In this document: in pieces, positions 17,158 to 24,782 of the stretch
How the letters are laid out: each line of letters begins with the position of its first letter
Position numbering within the stretch: the stretch's first letter is position 1
NCBI GenBank assembly: GCA_937888615.1
Contig: CALABZ010000078.1
Coordinates: 1-47,344, forward strand
Length of the DNA: 47,344 nt
DNA from: an uncultured Lentisphaeria bacterium
GTDB taxonomy: Bacteria > Verrucomicrobiota > Lentisphaeria > Victivallales > Victivallaceae
Direction of reading: 5' to 3'
The notes under the pieces: model-generated
What the model was told of the DNA's origin: nothing
The model's database searches: none
The model's input: only the letters and a program-made list of their open reading frames with translations
Program-made: the position numbers and the translations under genes

Positions 17158-18165
17158 TTACGACCGGATGAATACCAACGGCTCAACTTCTATCCGGCAC
17201 GGTTTATCGGATACTGCATATTCGGCCAACAGGTCGACCATTTTCTCGTAATCCATCATCGACGATGAAATCAGATAGGGATAATGCTGGATGCAGTGGT
17301 CGTTATTATGACCGGCAATCAGCAGCCGTGTCAGTTCAGGGTTATCGACCAGCAGCGAAGCTCCGCCAAGCGCCGCGGCATCGTTCATGAAAGCCGCCCC
17401 TTTGATCTCAGGTTCCTGCTTCAAAAGCGCCTCCAGACTGCGCCTCCCGTTGCGGTAAAACGCTTCGAAGAATTCAAGGCCATCCGCCGCGTCATCGCAT
17501 GGAAACGTAAATTTCCGGTAAATCTCTTCATGACTCATGTCCGGATACAGCTCTTTCAGAGACTGAATCCTTCCGTTCAGAGGGGAAAGATCGATATCCC
17601 GGCAGATCAGCTTGAAGTTTTCCCCGATATTGTCGAGGAAATAACGGAAAAGCCTGGTTGCTCCCAGATGGACGGCCGGTGAGACATAACGCGGAAAAGG
17701 CGCGCCGATTCCGATCGCCGATACCTTGCTGGAATCCAACAGTTTCAGAATCGGATCGGTACCGAACGGTGCACCGATGAATGCAATATGCTCGACCCCG
17801 CGAGACAACAGATCCCGCACCATTTCCATCGTGGCCGCCTCATCTGTCGACAGGCATGTGCAGTAAGCGGAATACCCCTTTTCGTTGAAACGCTGCAATA
17901 ATTTGATCGTCAGTGTCTTTATGCGTTCTTCCTCAACCATTTGCGGGGTTGCGATCAACACAGCCACGGTCCGGGTCGATTTCCCATGAATGATCTGGTA
18001 TCCGAAATTGGGACGATATCCGACCTCGCGGGCGACTCGGCGCACTCTCTCCTTGGTTTCTTCGGAGCAGAAATTAATTTCCCGGTTATTTAAAATCTGT
18101 GAAACGGCGGAAACTGAAACTCCGCTGAGTTCCGCGACTTTGCTCATGGATAAGCGACGGGCCAT
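17158..18165 (-). CDS. LacI-family transcriptional regulator (cassette B)
   Basis: The 335-residue regulator starts MARRLSMSKVAELSGVSVSAVSQILNN. The helix-turn-helix is at ~7-27, the YRPN element near 50, and the sensor domain runs from ~65 (TVAVLIATPQ) to the end. The start at 18165 is preferred over an ATG nine codons upstream because GGAG lies about 10 bases before it, and the upstream ATG falls inside the operator repeat with no ribosome binding site. The sensor domain is divergent, and its C-terminus (LVFIRS) lacks the usual R-x-S-T ending. It likely represses itself and the downstream pilin and beta-helix genes. The inducer is unknown. Confidence 0.88.
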   Translation of the reverse strand: MARRLSMSKVAELSGVSVSAVSQILNNREINFCSEETKERVRRVAREVGYRPNFGYQIIHGKSTRTVAVLIATPQMVEEERIKTLTIKLLQRFNEKGYSAYCTCLSTDEAATMEMVRDLLSRGVEHIAFIGAPFGTDPILKLLDSSKVSAIGIGAPFPRYVSPAVHLGATRLFRYFLDNIGENFKLICRDIDLSPLNGRIQSLKELYPDMSHEEIYRKFTFPCDDAADGLEFFEAFYRNGRRSLEALLKQEPEIKGAAFMNDAAALGGASLLVDNPELTRLLIAGHNNDHCIQHYPYLISSSMMDYEKMVDLLAEYAVSDKPCRIEVEPLVFIRS

Positions 18166-18181
18166 AAAATGATTCTCCAAG

Positions 18182-18272
18182 CATATAAACAATTTTTATA
18201 TAGTATATAATATACGCAAAACACGATTTGTCAATAGTCCGTACTCCAAATTATATAAAAATTGTTTATATG
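18182..18272 (-). promoter_or_regulatory. LacI-B promoter between two perfectly matching inverted operators
   Basis: A 21-bp sequence at 18182-18202 recurs as its exact reverse complement at 18252-18272, centres 70 bp apart. Each copy is itself a palindrome: TATAAA, 5-nt centre, TTTATA. Between them on the minus strand is TTGACA (18229-18234) with TATTAT (18207-18212), spacer 16. The left copy covers the expected start of transcription; the right copy lies upstream of the -35. The layout suggests autoregulation by DNA looping, and the right copy could also affect the divergent Memo operon promoter. Confidence 0.75.
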
Positions 18273-18338
18273 GCGGGTTTCGAATGGTTTGTCATCGCCC
18301 TCATCGGTGAAAAATCCGACTGATTTCATAAGCCTGAA

Positions 18339-18366
18339 TTGATTTTCCCCATATCCTGTATATATT
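18339..18366 (+). promoter_or_regulatory. Promoter of the Memo-SDR operon
   Basis: TTGATT (18339-18344) and TATATT (18361-18366) are 16 bases apart, 64 bases before the start codon at 18430. Confidence 0.5.
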
Positions 18367-18429
18367 CATTACAGGCAGTCCGGGAAAAACTGCCGACTAG
18401 TTCACTGCAATTATTTGAGGAATAAAGAT

Positions 18430-19296
18430 ATGGGAATCGGCATGCGTTTGATGGCGGTGTCCGGCCAATTCTATCCGGGCAAAGAAGCCCCCCTGAAACA
18501 GAAAATCGAAGAAGCCGCGGCCATCGCCCGCCAGGACGAGATCGCGGTCCGTCCCGTCCGCGCCCTGATCCTGCCCCACGCCGGATACGATTATTCGGCG
18601 GTGACGGCGGTGAAAGGCATTCTATCCGTGGACAAGTCCCGGATCAAACGGGTGGTGGTGCTGTCGCCCTCGCACCGGCACGGTTTTTACGGCGCGGCGG
18701 CGGGACGCTATGACGGCTATTGGACCCCGTTCGACGCGGTGCAATGCGACATGAACGCGCTCGACAATCTCCTCGACACCCCCGGTTCGCCGGTCAAAAA
18801 CATGCCGGAGGCCCATCAGGACGAACACGCTATCGAAGTTCAACTCCCACTCCTCCAGTATTTTCTGAACGAATTCACATTGATCCCGCTGGTGATCGGC
18901 CAGAACAACCTCGAACAGATCCGGCGGATCGCCAACGCGCTGGCGCCGTTCTGGGGACCGGAAACGCTGTGGGTGATCAGTTCGGATTTCACCCATTTCG
19001 GGCGTTCATTCGGTTATCTGCCGTTCACCACCGACATCCGCACTGGTCTGCGCAAGCTCGACATGGGGGCGATCGACCGGATTCTGGCGCTTGACACCAA
19101 AGGTTTTTACGACTATATCCGCGAAACCGGCGCGACCATTTGCGGCCACGCCCCGATCGAAATCCTGCTGGCGCTGCTCGACAAGCACCCCGGCGAAGTC
19201 CGCGCGGAACTCATCGACTACACCAACACCGGCGAAATGTTCCGGGATTTCTCGCACAGTGTGAGCTATGCGGCGATTTCATTCAGCGAGGTGTGA
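18430..19296 (+). CDS. amrB: Memo-family protein (AmmeMemoRadiSam system protein B)
   Basis: The 288-residue protein matches the Memo family, related in fold to extradiol dioxygenases. It has LPHAGYDYS (His50), SPSHRHGFYG (His82) and GATICGHAPIEIL (Cys238), in the spacing of the His-His-Cys site of human MEMO1 (H49, H81, C244). AHQDEHAIEVQLPLLQ and SSDFTHFG are further family blocks. In prokaryotes these proteins are grouped with an AMMECR1 protein and a radical-SAM enzyme. The AMMECR1 gene is at 6045-6611, and no radical-SAM gene is in the window. The ATG at 18430 is chosen because GAGG lies about 9 bases upstream. It is the first gene of a tight three-gene unit. Confidence 0.9.
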   Translation: MGIGMRLMAVSGQFYPGKEAPLKQKIEEAAAIARQDEIAVRPVRALILPHAGYDYSAVTAVKGILSVDKSRIKRVVVLSPSHRHGFYGAAAGRYDGYWTPFDAVQCDMNALDNLLDTPGSPVKNMPEAHQDEHAIEVQLPLLQYFLNEFTLIPLVIGQNNLEQIRRIANALAPFWGPETLWVISSDFTHFGRSFGYLPFTTDIRTGLRKLDMGAIDRILALDTKGFYDYIRETGATICGHAPIEILLALLDKHPGEVRAELIDYTNTGEMFRDFSHSVSYAAISFSEV

Positions 19297-19298
19297 TC

Positions 19299-20054
19299 TT
19301 GAAGAGAAACTCCAAAACCTCCGTCGCGGTCATTACCGGTGTTTCCAGCGGACTCGGGCGCGCATTGGCTCAATGCTTCCACCACAACGGGTTCCGGGTG
19401 GTCGGCATCAGCCGTTCGCAGCCGGATATCGACCTTGACCTGTGGGTCTGCGCCGATGTCACCAACCCTGAAGACCGCGCCCGCGCCGTCCGCGAAACCG
19501 AAGCATTCGCCGGTAGTGTCGACGTGCTGATCAACAACGCCGGCAAGGGCCTTTACGACACCTGGGAGGAAAGCAGCATGGAAGAATTGAAAGCCCTCTT
19601 CGAACTGAATTTCTTCGCGGTGGCGGGCATGACGCAGGCATTCCTGCCGCTGTTGAAAAGAAGCCGGGGCACGGTCATCAATATTTCCTCGGCGGCAGGC
19701 CGCATCTGGGTGTTCTGCATGGGGGCGTATTGCGCCAGCAAGGCGGCGGTGTCAATGTTTTCGAATTCACTGCGCGGCGAAGTGGCCCGCTACGGCGTCC
19801 GGGTGCTCGACGTCAGCCCCGGACAGATCAATACCGGATTTTCATCGCGTTCGTTCGGACACCGGAGCCCGCCGGATTCGCCGGGGCGTTCCGCCGGACC
19901 CGAAGACTTCGCCAAAGCGGTTTACCGGGCGTGGAAGCGCGGCCGCAAATCCATGACGTATCCGGGTTGGCTGGGAGCGGCGCTGTTCGCCGTCCGCTAT
20001 TTTGTGCCCGGCATTTACAACCACTTCAGTTTGAAAATGTGGGGGCTCAAATGA
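19299..20054 (+). CDS. Short-chain dehydrogenase/reductase
   Basis: The 251-residue classical SDR has TGVSSGLG for cofactor binding (residues ~13-20), NNAG (~75-78), and the catalytic Ser plus Y-x-x-x-K (ISSAAG, then AYCASKAAVS). It is an NAD(P)H-dependent oxidoreductase of unknown substrate. The likely start is TTG at 19299, with GAGG seven bases upstream inside the end of the Memo gene. A GTG at 19293 overlapping the Memo stop is the alternative. It ends in an ATGA overlap with the next gene, so the three genes are translationally linked. Confidence 0.88.
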   Translation: MKRNSKTSVAVITGVSSGLGRALAQCFHHNGFRVVGISRSQPDIDLDLWVCADVTNPEDRARAVRETEAFAGSVDVLINNAGKGLYDTWEESSMEELKALFELNFFAVAGMTQAFLPLLKRSRGTVINISSAAGRIWVFCMGAYCASKAAVSMFSNSLRGEVARYGVRVLDVSPGQINTGFSSRSFGHRSPPDSPGRSAGPEDFAKAVYRAWKRGRKSMTYPGWLGAALFAVRYFVPGIYNHFSLKMWGLK

Positions 20055-20726
20055 AACGTATCGTCCTGTCGCTGTTCTTCGTTTTAAATTGCGTCCTGAC
20101 GCCGGGGGTCCGGGGGCAGGTGTTCACGCTGTGGCCGTCATCGAGCGGCGGCGGCGATTCGTCCAACCCGCTGGGGGCCGAGGCGTTCAGCACCGAACCG
20201 GTCATCATCAACGGGATCGAATGCGAGATGAAACTCGCCCTGGTTTACCAGAACCTTAACGACCTGGCGCTTTCGATCCGTAACCATTTCAAGGACGCCC
20301 AGGTCGCCGCCGCCGGCAACAATCTGCTGGTGACGATGCCCGCCGACAACGACTGGCATTGGCGTTACCTCTACATCGCCCTGCGTCCAGATATCGATGA
20401 AACTGCCGGTGAAACTGCCGGAAAATTTTGTCTGGCCGCGCCGGTTGCCGATCCTGTCGAACGCCACGCCGTTCCGGGTGATGCTGTTCCCGAAGCGCGA
20501 CGCGGCATACGGGGCGTTCCATTACCCGCCGGGCTCGACCGCCGAAGCGCTGGACCAAATTACCGCCGTGGCCGGCAACAACTGGGTACGGATGGCGCAC
20601 GAAGAGGCGAATCTCGGCCGCGCCAGCGGCGAAATCCTGATTCGCAAGAATCCCCCGTCGATCATGCTGGTGAATTTCACCAAGGAAGGGGTGGGCGTCG
20701 TCTACACCCGCCCGCTGAAGAAATAA
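20051..20726 (+). pseudogene. Small secreted protein of unknown function, apparent +1 frameshift
   Basis: A Sec signal peptide (MKRIVLSLFFVLNCVLTPGVRG|Q) opens a frame that reads sensibly to YLYIALRPD near 20390. The sense sequence then continues in the next frame from about 20397 (MKLPVKLPENFVWPRRL) to VVYTRPLKK and the stop at 20726. The total length is one base over a multiple of three. The original frame beyond 20400 turns Arg/Gly/Pro-rich and looks non-coding. A single extra base around 20385-20400 explains this. An independent overlapping gene starting at ATG 20397 is possible but less likely. The ~224-residue joined product has no family I recognise. Its ATG overlaps the SDR stop by 4 bases. 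Confidence 0.65.
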
Positions 20727-20733
20727 TCATCCC

Positions 20734-22947
20734 TTACGCGAAAAGGTCGTCGGGGGGGATGGTTTCGATGAACGCGGAAAATTTCTTTACCAGCTCGTCC
20801 AGTTTGTCCTGGTAATAAACGACGTTTTCGTCACGTTCCGGGGGGGCGTCCGCCAGCAGGCAGCTGTTGTCCACCACCGATACTTTTTTCCGGTCGCCGG
20901 TAATGTAGAACGAAACCTGGTCACCCGCCTGATAGTCGCGTCCGGAGGCGATCGCCAGTTCATAGGCCGCCGAACGGCGTCCCGAACCGGAACCCAATTT
21001 GCGTTTGTAGACGTCGAGCGAGTCGCCAAGGGTCTCGCTTTTCGCAAACTTTTCCAGCGGCCATTCACGGTTTTCGATGGCTTTACGGTAGCGTTCAATC
21101 AGTTCACCGGCCAGGTTCCCGCGGCCATGGAGCAGCAGCGAAACCAGCTCGTGAATGAAGTCGCGCTGGAACGGTTCAAGCCCGCGTGATTTCAACGCCG
21201 CCCCGACCAGCGTCACTTCGCCCCGGTGCGTCAGCAGCGCGTAATTCTTGCTTTTATAGCCGAACATGGCCCGATACGTGGCATCGAGTTCAACCTCGAT
21301 CCCTTCCGGCAGTACATTCTGGATCGCCTGTTGGAAGTCGGCGGTGTTTTCGACCCCCGGCGGCGGCTGGAAATAAATGCCGTCGGTATCCATTTCAATA
21401 ACGATGGCGCCGGACTTCTGCAGGAAATTCATCATTGTGGTCAGGATTTCGCGCCCGCGGGCGGTGACGTTTTCGGCCATGGCGTAATCGTTAAACGTCC
21501 CCATCGAGAAACCGAGGTAGCCGTAAAACGAGTTGATCAGGATTTTAAAGGTGGTCTGGAGCGCGTTCAGGCGGTCGCGATCGGCCTGAATTTCGGCTTT
21601 CCGTTCGGCGTCCTTGGCCTCAAGCCGGAATTTGCGCAATTCGCCGAGCAGGCGCGGGTAAGCGCCGAGGATATCGCGTGCCGGCACCCATTTCTCCGCC
21701 AGAATGATCGACGGATACAGCGAGCGCACGTCGCAATGCCAGACGTTTTTGAACACGCCGCCCTCAAACGAACGGGTCAAGCCGCCTTCGAACGCGCGCG
21801 ACATTTCGCTGCGCGGCAGACTGCATTTCTGATTCAGGTATTCGGCCAGCAGCATCGAATCAATGGTGGTGGCGTTGCCACGCACCACGCAGTCCTGAAG
21901 CTTCATCGGGATAAGCTGTGTCTGATAGAAATAACTCGGCATCAAAATATTGGCCAGCGAACGAGTCTCGATAACGTCATCGGCGGCGTAATCAAGCAGG
22001 GCCTTGCGGTTTTCGGTCCAGTAGCGGCAGATATCCCGCCCCTCGATATAGGTGCGTTCGGGGGCGGCCACGCCGAAATGGCGCGCCACATACTTGAGCC
22101 CGTAATTGTCGAGATTGCGGTGGGTCACGTCGTAGAAAAGGGTCAGGTGAAACGTATCCACGATATGGCGACCGTAAAGGTCGTAACGGGTGTAGTTGAC
22201 CGTACGTTCCGCCGCCGAAAAACGCGAATTGCGCTTTGAAATCAGTTTATTGTCGCGTCCCAGCTTCAACGCCACCTTGTGCCGTTTGGCACGGGTTTCG
22301 ATGAACGGCAGGTCGAAGCGGAAAATATTGTGGCCTTCAAGCACGTCCGGGTCGTATTCCCGGACCAGTTCCACGAATGCCTCCAACAGTTCCTTTTCGC
22401 TCATATTCTCCTGTGAAAGCACTTTGGTCTCGCCGTTGCTGAAGGCAAAGCTCATAATAATGATCTGGTCGCCCTCGCGTTCGGGGTTGGAGAACTCAAA
22501 CCCCGGCTCCACCACCGTTTCAATATCGAACTGGAGCCGCCGGAGCGAGGAGAAGTCCATGCCCCGGAACAGGCGGATTTTTTCCGAAATCAACACCTGC
22601 TGGTACATGTCGGACACAACCCGGTAATCAGCGGTAGGCGACGACGGATTGCGCCCGGTGGTGTCCTTGAGGAACTTCACGGCGGTATCAAGGGCATCCG
22701 CCGAAGCGAAATTCGCCCGGTAACGGAATACCGCGCCACCGGAAAGCGCCTCAAGCTCATAATCGACCCCGGCGCCGTTCAGCAGGGCGTTATCGGTCAG
22801 GAGCAGGAAAGGATGGAACGGGATTTCTTCCCGGGTTCGCCGGTCGCCGTCGGCGATGAACAGCACCGCGTTGTTGGTGCCGGGTTCGACCGCCACCACG
22901 CCGCTGCGCGCGGACCCGATAATTTTATCCAGTTCCAGACTTTGCAT
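20734..22947 (-). CDS. Family-B DNA polymerase with 3'-5' exonuclease
   Basis: The 737-residue polymerase has all core motifs. Exonuclease: FDIET (140-144, Exo I), EGHNIFRFDLPF (204-215, Exo II), YAADD (320-324, Exo III). Polymerase: DVRSLYPSI (406-414, motif A), KILINSFYGYLG (468-479, motif B), DTDG (520-523, motif C, with Gly where DTDS is usual). It resembles bacterial PolB/Pol II proteins found in Acidobacteria, Verrucomicrobia and Planctomycetes rather than E. coli PolB itself. The likely role is repair or translesion synthesis. Its ATG shares one base with the stop of the synthase gene (TAATG overlap), with GGAG upstream, so it is expressed with an amino-acid biosynthesis gene. That is an odd pairing. 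Confidence 0.92.
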   Translation of the reverse strand: MQSLELDKIIGSARSGVVAVEPGTNNAVLFIADGDRRTREEIPFHPFLLLTDNALLNGAGVDYELEALSGGAVFRYRANFASADALDTAVKFLKDTTGRNPSSPTADYRVVSDMYQQVLISEKIRLFRGMDFSSLRRLQFDIETVVEPGFEFSNPEREGDQIIIMSFAFSNGETKVLSQENMSEKELLEAFVELVREYDPDVLEGHNIFRFDLPFIETRAKRHKVALKLGRDNKLISKRNSRFSAAERTVNYTRYDLYGRHIVDTFHLTLFYDVTHRNLDNYGLKYVARHFGVAAPERTYIEGRDICRYWTENRKALLDYAADDVIETRSLANILMPSYFYQTQLIPMKLQDCVVRGNATTIDSMLLAEYLNQKCSLPRSEMSRAFEGGLTRSFEGGVFKNVWHCDVRSLYPSIILAEKWVPARDILGAYPRLLGELRKFRLEAKDAERKAEIQADRDRLNALQTTFKILINSFYGYLGFSMGTFNDYAMAENVTARGREILTTMMNFLQKSGAIVIEMDTDGIYFQPPPGVENTADFQQAIQNVLPEGIEVELDATYRAMFGYKSKNYALLTHRGEVTLVGAALKSRGLEPFQRDFIHELVSLLLHGRGNLAGELIERYRKAIENREWPLEKFAKSETLGDSLDVYKRKLGSGSGRRSAAYELAIASGRDYQAGDQVSFYITGDRKKVSVVDNSCLLADAPPERDENVVYYQDKLDELVKKFSAFIETIPPDDLFA

Positions 22948-24497
22948 TATTTTTTCTCCGAATACAAAAGGTTGATCATTTTTTCAGTGGCGATCATGGC
23001 GGCAACGATCTGGTCGCTGTCGATGCCGGTGGTCACCAGAGGGCGTTGCCCGCTGGCGCCCTCCCAGGTGATGGTAGTTTCGACCAGTGCGTCGGTCTTG
23101 CCGCCCGGGGGGATGCGTACTTCGTAATCAATAAGGCGGGGGAGATTCACGTTGACCTTTTTCAACGCCTTGCGCAGCGCTTTCATAAAGGCGTCGTAAC
23201 CGCCGTCTCCGTGAGACTCGGCTTCGATCCGTTCACCCCGGAATTCGACAACGATCGTCGCGTAGGGGTTCACCCCCAGCTTCGAATAGATGCCGTAGTC
23301 GACGAATTTGATGACTTCGTTCATCGGACGGCGCATAACGTCGGCGATGATAAACGGCAGGTCGCCCGGAGTCACACTTTTCTTCTTGTCCCCCAGGCGA
23401 ACGACTTCGCGCAGGACTTTTTCGCGGACCTCCTTGTCCAGCTCCAACCCCATCTGTTCGAGGTTTTTGTCGATGGACGCCTTGCCGCTGAGTTTGCCGA
23501 GCGCGTAGCGGCGCAGGCGGTTGAAGCGTTCAGGCAGCAGGTCGTTGGCATAGAGGTTGCCCTTTTTGTCGCCGTCGGCGTGAACGCCGCAGGTCTGGGT
23601 AAAAACGTCGGAGCCGACCACCGGAGCGTTCCAGGAGATCCGTTTGCCGGATATCGTCTGGACCAACTGCGAGGCGTGATGAAGCTGTTTTTCGGCGACA
23701 TGGGTTTTGCGATCGGTCATGTCATGAATCAGCGGTATGATGTCGCTCAGCGTCTGGTTGCCGGTGCGTTCGCCGAGGCCATTGACGGTGACATGGACGC
23801 CGTTGATGCCCATTTTGACCGCGGCCAGCGAATTCGAACTGACCAGACCGTAGTCGTTATGTCCGTGATAGTCCATCCGGATATCGGGAAATGCCGAATA
23901 CATCCAGCTCAGATAGAGTTCCAGTTCCTGCGGCTGGAGGATGCCCAGCGTGTCGGGCAGCATGATGCGGCTGACCGGATACTTGAGGATTTCGCGGGTC
24001 ATGTTATAAACGTAGGCGAAATTTTCGCGCATGCCGCCGGACCAGTCTTCGAGGTAAACGTTGACGGTCAGGCCGCGTTCGAGCGCGTATTCGATTTCCT
24101 TGCACACCTGGGCCCAATGGTCGGCGGGTTCTTTTTTCAACTGAACCCGGCAATGACGTTCGGACCCCTTGCAGAGGAGGTTGATGACCTTGGCGCCGGT
24201 TTCGCAGATCCAGTCCACGGATTTACCGCCGTCGACGAAACCCAATATCTCGAAACGGTCGTCAAGTCCTTTCTGGGCGAAACGCGAGATGATGTTGACG
24301 ATGGCCTCTTTCTCTCCGTCTGAAACGCGGGCGGAACCGATTTCCATGCGGTCCACCCGGACGTGCTGGAGCATGACCCGGGCGATCTGTTCCTTCTCGA
24401 CCGGGCTGAATGAAACGCCGGGAGTCTGTTCACCGTCGCGCAGCGTGGTGTCGAGTATTTCCACATATTTATCGTGTCGGGGTAATCGCTTAAGCAT
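22947..24497 (-). CDS. Citramalate / 2-isopropylmalate synthase-type enzyme with LeuA regulatory domain
   Basis: The 516-residue enzyme condenses acetyl-CoA with a 2-oxo acid. The catalytic barrel shows DTTLRDGEQTPG (~16-27), HGHNDYG (metal-binding H-x-H-N-D) and NGLGERTGN. The C-terminal ~120 residues form the LeuA allosteric domain. It resembles the second isopropylmalate/citramalate synthase paralogue known from Bacteroidetes (KVINLLCKGS, ALGKLSGKA, LGDKK) rather than the main LeuA. (R)-citramalate synthase in isoleucine synthesis is therefore plausible, and the Ile-rich leader peptide upstream supports it. The start at 24497 has AAGGA 8 bases upstream. A longer in-frame ATG at 24545 falls inside the terminator hairpin and is rejected. 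It overlaps the polymerase gene. Confidence 0.85.
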   Translation of the reverse strand: MLKRLPRHDKYVEILDTTLRDGEQTPGVSFSPVEKEQIARVMLQHVRVDRMEIGSARVSDGEKEAIVNIISRFAQKGLDDRFEILGFVDGGKSVDWICETGAKVINLLCKGSERHCRVQLKKEPADHWAQVCKEIEYALERGLTVNVYLEDWSGGMRENFAYVYNMTREILKYPVSRIMLPDTLGILQPQELELYLSWMYSAFPDIRMDYHGHNDYGLVSSNSLAAVKMGINGVHVTVNGLGERTGNQTLSDIIPLIHDMTDRKTHVAEKQLHHASQLVQTISGKRISWNAPVVGSDVFTQTCGVHADGDKKGNLYANDLLPERFNRLRRYALGKLSGKASIDKNLEQMGLELDKEVREKVLREVVRLGDKKKSVTPGDLPFIIADVMRRPMNEVIKFVDYGIYSKLGVNPYATIVVEFRGERIEAESHGDGGYDAFMKALRKALKKVNVNLPRLIDYEVRIPPGGKTDALVETTITWEGASGQRPLVTTGIDSDQIVAAMIATEKMINLLYSEKK

Positions 24498-24517
24498 ATA
24501 TTTTTCCTTGTTAAAAC

Positions 24518-24553
24518 AAAAAAGCCATGAACTTCCTGTGGTCATTCATGGCT
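24518..24553 (-). terminator. Attenuator terminator in the leader of the synthase operon
   Basis: On the minus strand AGCCATGAA (24553-24545) pairs with TTCATGGCT (24531-24523), a perfect 9-bp stem with a 13-nt loop, followed at once by TTTTTT (24523-24518). It sits 20 bases before the start codon at 24497 and downstream of the leader ORF. It must therefore be bypassed for the operon to be expressed. Confidence 0.85.
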
Positions 24554-24607
24554 GTAAATTCAATAGTGATGGTAATACAAAAAACGTCAACTTTTCTCCA
24601 CAGCCAT
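24548..24607 (-). promoter_or_regulatory. Antiterminator pairing in the same leader
   Basis: In the minus-strand RNA, AUGGCUGU (24607-24600, inside the end of the leader ORF) is exactly complementary to ACAGCCAU (24555-24548). That segment includes six bases of the terminator's 5' arm. Three further bases (two G-U, one A-U) can extend the pairing. The two structures exclude each other. A ribosome that reaches the leader stop (24589-24587) would cover the first segment and favour termination. One stalled earlier would leave it free and favour read-through. Confidence 0.7.
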
Positions 24608-24709
24608 TACGAGCCCTTCCGCGGAGTGACGGAAAGACTCGCAAATAATGCCGATCAAAATGGCAATCAATTTAAAAGGGCTGCCGACAAAGCGCAACAT
24701 AATAATCAT
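24587..24709 (-). CDS. Ile/Leu-rich leader peptide (40 aa) of the synthase operon
   Basis: The ORF starts MIIMLRFVGSPF and contains KLIAILIGII, a run with five Ile and two Leu in nine residues (14-22). It ends AEGLVMAVEKS, with its stop 33 bases before the terminator hairpin. AGGG lies just upstream. A second Met (24700) is better spaced from it and would shorten the peptide by three residues. A promoter at 24727-24755 starts the transcript right before it. The order of promoter, peptide rich in the pathway's end-product residues, antiterminator, terminator and biosynthetic gene is that of classical leu/ilv attenuation. It could instead be a real small membrane protein. Confidence 0.65.
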   Translation of the reverse strand: MIIMLRFVGSPFKLIAILIGIICESFRHSAEGLVMAVEKS

Positions 24710-24726
24710 ATCCCTAATGTTCCCGT

Positions 24727-24755
24727 AATATAGCGCCGGAACGGTGGAAATGCAA
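24727..24755 (-). promoter_or_regulatory. Promoter of the leader peptide-synthase-polymerase operon
   Basis: On the minus strand TTGCAT (24750-24755) and TATATT (24727-24732) are 17 bases apart. Predicted initiation near 24720 gives a ~220-nt leader before the synthase gene. Confidence 0.65.
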
Positions 24756-24782
24756 ATCCGGAAGCGGAAAAACATTTCCGTC

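Noticed and set aside
24497..24545. Longer start of the citramalate/isopropylmalate synthase at 24545
   Set aside because: The extra 16 residues are encoded by the terminator hairpin and T-tract and lack family similarity; 24497 has a good ribosome binding site.
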